NCBI GenBank assembly: GCA_963664245.1
Contig: OY760934.1
Location: 3,668,082-3,732,081, forward strand
Source: GCA-2711565 sp963664245
Lineage (GTDB): Bacteria > Bacteroidota > Bacteroidia > Bacteroidales > GCA-2711565
DNA: 64,000 nt
Direction of reading: 5' to 3'
Both the position numbers and the translations under genes were made by a program. Each line of letters begins with the position of its first letter. Position 1 is the stretch's first letter. Under the pieces are notes generated by a model. The model did not search any database and had not been told where the DNA came from. It worked only from the letters and a program-made list of their open reading frames with translations. Positions 61,432-64,000 of this stretch are shown here, piece by piece.

Positions 61432-62802
61432 ATGGATCGACAAAAAAATACGGTATCGAACCCGGGCAAAGGCATTTTGATTGCCTCTTATGTGGCGGCG
61501 GTTATTGTGTTAATGGATTTAACGTCTATAAACATTGCTTTGCCAAGCATCAGCCGAAACCTGGGGCTGGGCATGAACGATGTAAGCTGGCTCATTATGA
61601 TTTCGATGTTGAGTGCCAGTAGTTTTGCTTTTGTGGCCGGAAAAATCACCGAAGTCTGGGGCGCAAAGTGGGTTCTGATTATCGGATTTTTTGTTTTTAT
61701 TGTGGGGAACCTGGGCTGTTTTTTGACAAAGGAATTCGAGTTTTTATTGCTTATCAGATTTTTTCAGGGTTTTGGCGAGTCGTTGCTGTACGTGGTTGGG
61801 CCAGCGTATATCCGTCAGAACCTGAATGCTGAAAGCCAGCAAAAAGCTTATGGCATTTGGATGTCCTGCACGGGAATCGGAATTGCCTTAGGCCCTTTCA
61901 TTGGAGCCTTCCTGGTTTCGGGCTTTAGCTGGAGCTATGTTTTTTTGATTAATGTTCCGTTGAGCATTTTTGGTCTGCTGCTTGTGCTAAGAACCTTGCC
62001 CCAACAATTTCATATCCGTGAAAAAAAACTACCTGATTTTTTGGGAGCCGTTTACAGTTTCCTGTTTCTTGCTACCTTGATTTTTAGTTTAAATATGGTG
62101 AACCATCCAGGGATTGATTTTTCCTTGATTTTGTTTTCATTTTTGGCTTCAGTCATTTTTTTAATCCTTTTTATTCGCAGGGAAAAAACGTTTCAGAACC
62201 CGGTATTTGATTTGAAATTATTCCGAATCACAAATTTTAGATTATCGGCACTTGGGTTTTTCTTGTTTTTCCTGGTTAATGTGGGTTCACGTTTTTTACG
62301 CCCCTTTTATTTTGAAAACGAACGACTATTACCAACCGAAACTTCGGGCTTGTTAATGATGATCTCGCCGGTTTTGATGTTGTTGATTTCTCCTTTGTTT
62401 CGCCGCTTGAGCCGCTTGCTTTCCCCTAAAAATATTTGTGTTGCCGGAAATATTTTATTGGCATTTTCAATGCTGATGTTTTCGTTTTGGGAAGCGGACA
62501 CTCCCTTGTGGTTTATTGTATTGGCGATGATTTTATTGGGCGTGGGTATGGGATTTTATTATCCATCAAGCTCCTATGTTGGTATGCGCGATTTGCCTGA
62601 AGGAAAAACCGGAATGGGTTCGGCAGCCATTTCTTCTTCTAAAAGTTTAGGAAAATTAATGGGGGTATTGGTGTTTGCAACTTTGTTTGCTCAATTCTCG
62701 GTAATAAATGCTGACTTTGCTTTTAAGCTGACGTTTTTGAGTGGCGCTTTTATGGCTCTGATTGCTGTAATAATATCTTTGTTTTTTAAAAAGGGAAATT
62801 AA
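61432..62802 (+). CDS. MFS transporter, DHA2-like drug/metabolite exporter
   Basis: 456 aa. It starts MDRQKNTVSNPGKG, followed by TM1 (ILIASYVAAVIVLMDLTSIN) with the D-x-x-x-x-N-x-ALP motif of DHA-type exporters (SINIALPSI). About 12-14 TM helices are predicted, ending in FKKGN. Motif A is KITEVWGAKW and the antiporter motif C is GIGIALGPFIGAFL. The substrate is unknown, commonly toxic compounds. Its stop codon overlaps that of the convergent SH3-like gene. Confidence 0.9.
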   Translation: MDRQKNTVSNPGKGILIASYVAAVIVLMDLTSINIALPSISRNLGLGMNDVSWLIMISMLSASSFAFVAGKITEVWGAKWVLIIGFFVFIVGNLGCFLTKEFEFLLLIRFFQGFGESLLYVVGPAYIRQNLNAESQQKAYGIWMSCTGIGIALGPFIGAFLVSGFSWSYVFLINVPLSIFGLLLVLRTLPQQFHIREKKLPDFLGAVYSFLFLATLIFSLNMVNHPGIDFSLILFSFLASVIFLILFIRREKTFQNPVFDLKLFRITNFRLSALGFFLFFLVNVGSRFLRPFYFENERLLPTETSGLLMMISPVLMLLISPLFRRLSRLLSPKNICVAGNILLAFSMLMFSFWEADTPLWFIVLAMILLGVGMGFYYPSSSYVGMRDLPEGKTGMGSAAISSSKSLGKLMGVLVFATLFAQFSVINADFAFKLTFLSGAFMALIAVIISLFFKKGN

Positions 62803-63152
62803 ACTTTCAATTTTAATAAGATTTCATTTGGCAACCAGCCTTCATCCAACGAAATTTCATGTTTGCCATAAAGCCAGCCATGGTGCCTTTTAAATCCTAC
62901 AATAATTTCTCCGGCACCTACATTAAGTTCTTTTGCCGAGTAGTCTTCCAAAACTTTGCCGGTCGTTTCATCAATAATTTTAATGATATTTTCCGGAATA
63001 AACCCTGAATTCGTCGTGTTTTCGCACCACAGCCAATCTTTCCACTCGGGTTTGTCAAGCGGTTTTTTTATCGTTACAATATCATCTTTTTTTACTTCAA
63101 GGTAATAAGGCGCATTTCCTTGCCATGGCCGTATAGTTATGTATTTTTTCAT
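62799..63152 (-). CDS. Tandem SH3-like domain protein
   Basis: 117 aa from the ATG at 63152; a start at 63179 would add nine unlikely residues. It contains two SH3-like stretches: residues 1-60 (IRPWQGNAPYYLEVKKDDIV, LWCENTTNSGFIPENIIKII) and 65-117 (KELNVGAGEIIVGFKRHHGW, LDEGWLPNEIL). Conserved Trp and Pro residues fit peptide-binding SH3 folds. No signal peptide, so it is likely cytoplasmic. Function unknown. Confidence 0.75.
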   Translation of the reverse strand: MKKYITIRPWQGNAPYYLEVKKDDIVTIKKPLDKPEWKDWLWCENTTNSGFIPENIIKIIDETTGKVLEDYSAKELNVGAGEIIVGFKRHHGWLYGKHEISLDEGWLPNEILLKLKV

Positions 63153-63200
63153 GTTAAATGTTAGGCTTGCGTCCCTCAAATTTACAAAATAATCTAAATT

Positions 63201-63233
63201 TTTGCTAGTACTTTGTAGAATCTCTTAACTTTG
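63201..63233 (+). promoter_or_regulatory. Consensus promoter for the terminal lipoprotein gene
   Basis: TTTG (63201-63204), 21 spacer bases and TAACTTTG (63226-63233) match the Bacteroidota consensus. Transcription would start near 63240, about 22 nt before the ATG at 63262. Confidence 0.8.
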
Positions 63234-63261
63234 AAATTGTTATATAAACAAAAATAAAGAC

Positions 63262-64000
63262 ATGAAAATAAACTATTTTATTATTGGAACCCTGTTGTTT
63301 TTTGCAGTGGTGTTTTCTGCTTGCAGTCAATTCTGTAAATCAGATACAAGTGCTGTAATGAATATTACTGAAAATATCCAAAAAGAAACGCAACAAGCTT
63401 TGAGCAAAAAATTTCCTCAGGCAAAACAAAATTTAATCGAAAAAGGAGTGAAACAAGTTGCTTTACTTTGGCGCGAACCGGATGGATCGGGCGAAGATTT
63501 TAAAGCCTTTTGCCTGGAAAACTTTGCCGCTTCGGAAGAAGAAAAAGCAAAACTGTTTGATGCCCTGGAGCGTAATTTCGAAATCATCAATGGCTATATG
63601 CTTAAAATGGAGTTATTGTTGAAAGAACCGATTGACATGCAACTCACCCCCAATCCTCCTTATGACATCGATTATATGTTTGGAACCTATAGCCCCGGGG
63701 CGCATGTTACCCAGGACCTTTATGAAAATAAAATTGCTTTTGTAACGGCTTTAAATTTTCCGTATTTTTCGCTGGAAGAAAAGTCGGCGATGGCTGATAA
63801 ATGGACCCGTCGTGAATGGGCCTATGCCCGGATGGGAGACATGTACACTTCCCGGGTACCTTCCGAAATTCTTCAGGAGTCAAGTAAAGTTAACACCCTG
63901 GGAGATGCTTACATAAGTAACTATAATATTTTCATGGGAAACTTGTTGAACAACGAAGGAAAAACGCTTTTCCCCGAAGATCTTCGTCTGGTTACTCACT
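63262..64000 (+). CDS. Lipoprotein of unknown function, truncated by window edge
   Basis: 246 codons are open to the right edge. A lipobox ends in Cys21 (VVFSAC), and the protein continues SQFCKSDTSAVMN. It is helix-rich with acidic clusters (NFAASEEEKAKLFDALERNF), then LTPNPPYDIDYMFGTYSPGA and EEKSAMADKWTRREWAYARM. Those segments suggest an enzyme-like globular domain, but no family was recognised. A consensus promoter lies upstream. Confidence 0.85.
   Translation, partial: MKINYFIIGTLLFFAVVFSACSQFCKSDTSAVMNITENIQKETQQALSKKFPQAKQNLIEKGVKQVALLWREPDGSGEDFKAFCLENFAASEEEKAKLFDALERNFEIINGYMLKMELLLKEPIDMQLTPNPPYDIDYMFGTYSPGAHVTQDLYENKIAFVTALNFPYFSLEEKSAMADKWTRREWAYARMGDMYTSRVPSEILQESSKVNTLGDAYISNYNIFMGNLLNNEGKTLFPEDLRLVTH

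Noticed and set aside
1..64000. CRISPR arrays, rRNA genes, prophage structural genes
   Set aside because: Looked for regularly spaced repeats, conserved rRNA sequences and phage gene sets; none seen.

Overview
The window is AT-rich bacterial chromosome from a member of Bacteroidota. Several promoters fit the phylum's TTTG-N19-21-TAnnTTTG pattern. Start sites are mostly not preceded by strong Shine-Dalgarno sequences. The gene families are typical of the phylum: fused MacB/FtsX permeases, a FeoA-FeoB fusion, DUF2807, a DUF4097-like protein, a DUF5063 protein and an EFR1 ferredoxin. Gene content resembles Marinilabiliales/Prolixibacteraceae-type organisms, but that rank is inference. Most of the window is ordinary core genome.

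Layout. 1-1844 (minus): nikR, a metal-binding lipoprotein and a FecCD-type permease cut by the window edge, read as a nickel-regulated importer. 1972-3230: truA and a convergent DUF456 membrane protein. 3231-6500: an AT-rich accessory segment. It holds a candidate structured RNA with a possible pseudoknot and terminator, a secreted protein of unknown function, a coiled-coil protein with its own promoter, two adjacent tRNA-Arg-like genes, an IS1595/ISXO2 transposase with an overlapping lysine-rich mini-ORF, and a small orphan gene. 6515-12736: serine hydrolase, sirtuin, acyltransferase, a CBM9-like secreted protein and an S9 peptidase. 12791-26309: a histidine kinase/NtrC-type regulator pair diverges from a degenerate subtilase-like gene, a gutted permease pseudogene and four intact tandem MacB-like permeases. 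No ATPase is in sight. A 15-bp dyad and a weak sigma-54-like site lie in the divergent gap.

26388-35422: a triple-repeat protein, then a minus-strand group (PepSY-TM protein, methyltransferase, EFR1 ferredoxin, B1-like MBL protein with altered metal ligands), an SQR-like flavoprotein, tRNA-Met, a saccharopine-dehydrogenase-like protein and an EamA exporter. 35573-38488: an ECF sigma / putative anti-sigma / DUF4097-like / DUF2807 envelope-stress-type operon. 38597-48912 (minus): ligA, a UspA protein, HD phosphohydrolase, membrane nucleotide cyclase, M19 dipeptidase, a prolyl-tRNA deacylase-like protein and uvrA. 49101-52272 (plus): an ECF sigma factor, a small protein, nth, bcp and recA. 52302-59063: an Hpt/receiver pair, feoAB, a DUF5063 protein, a GreA-like protein and a stand-alone EF-G. 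59346-64000: a TPR lipoprotein, a GT4 glycosyltransferase, an MFS exporter, an SH3-like protein and a truncated lipoprotein gene.

The observations most worth following are the structured RNA at 3429-3567, the tRNA-Arg-like pair beside the transposase, and the two-component-linked permease array with its pseudogene and catalytically damaged subtilase.
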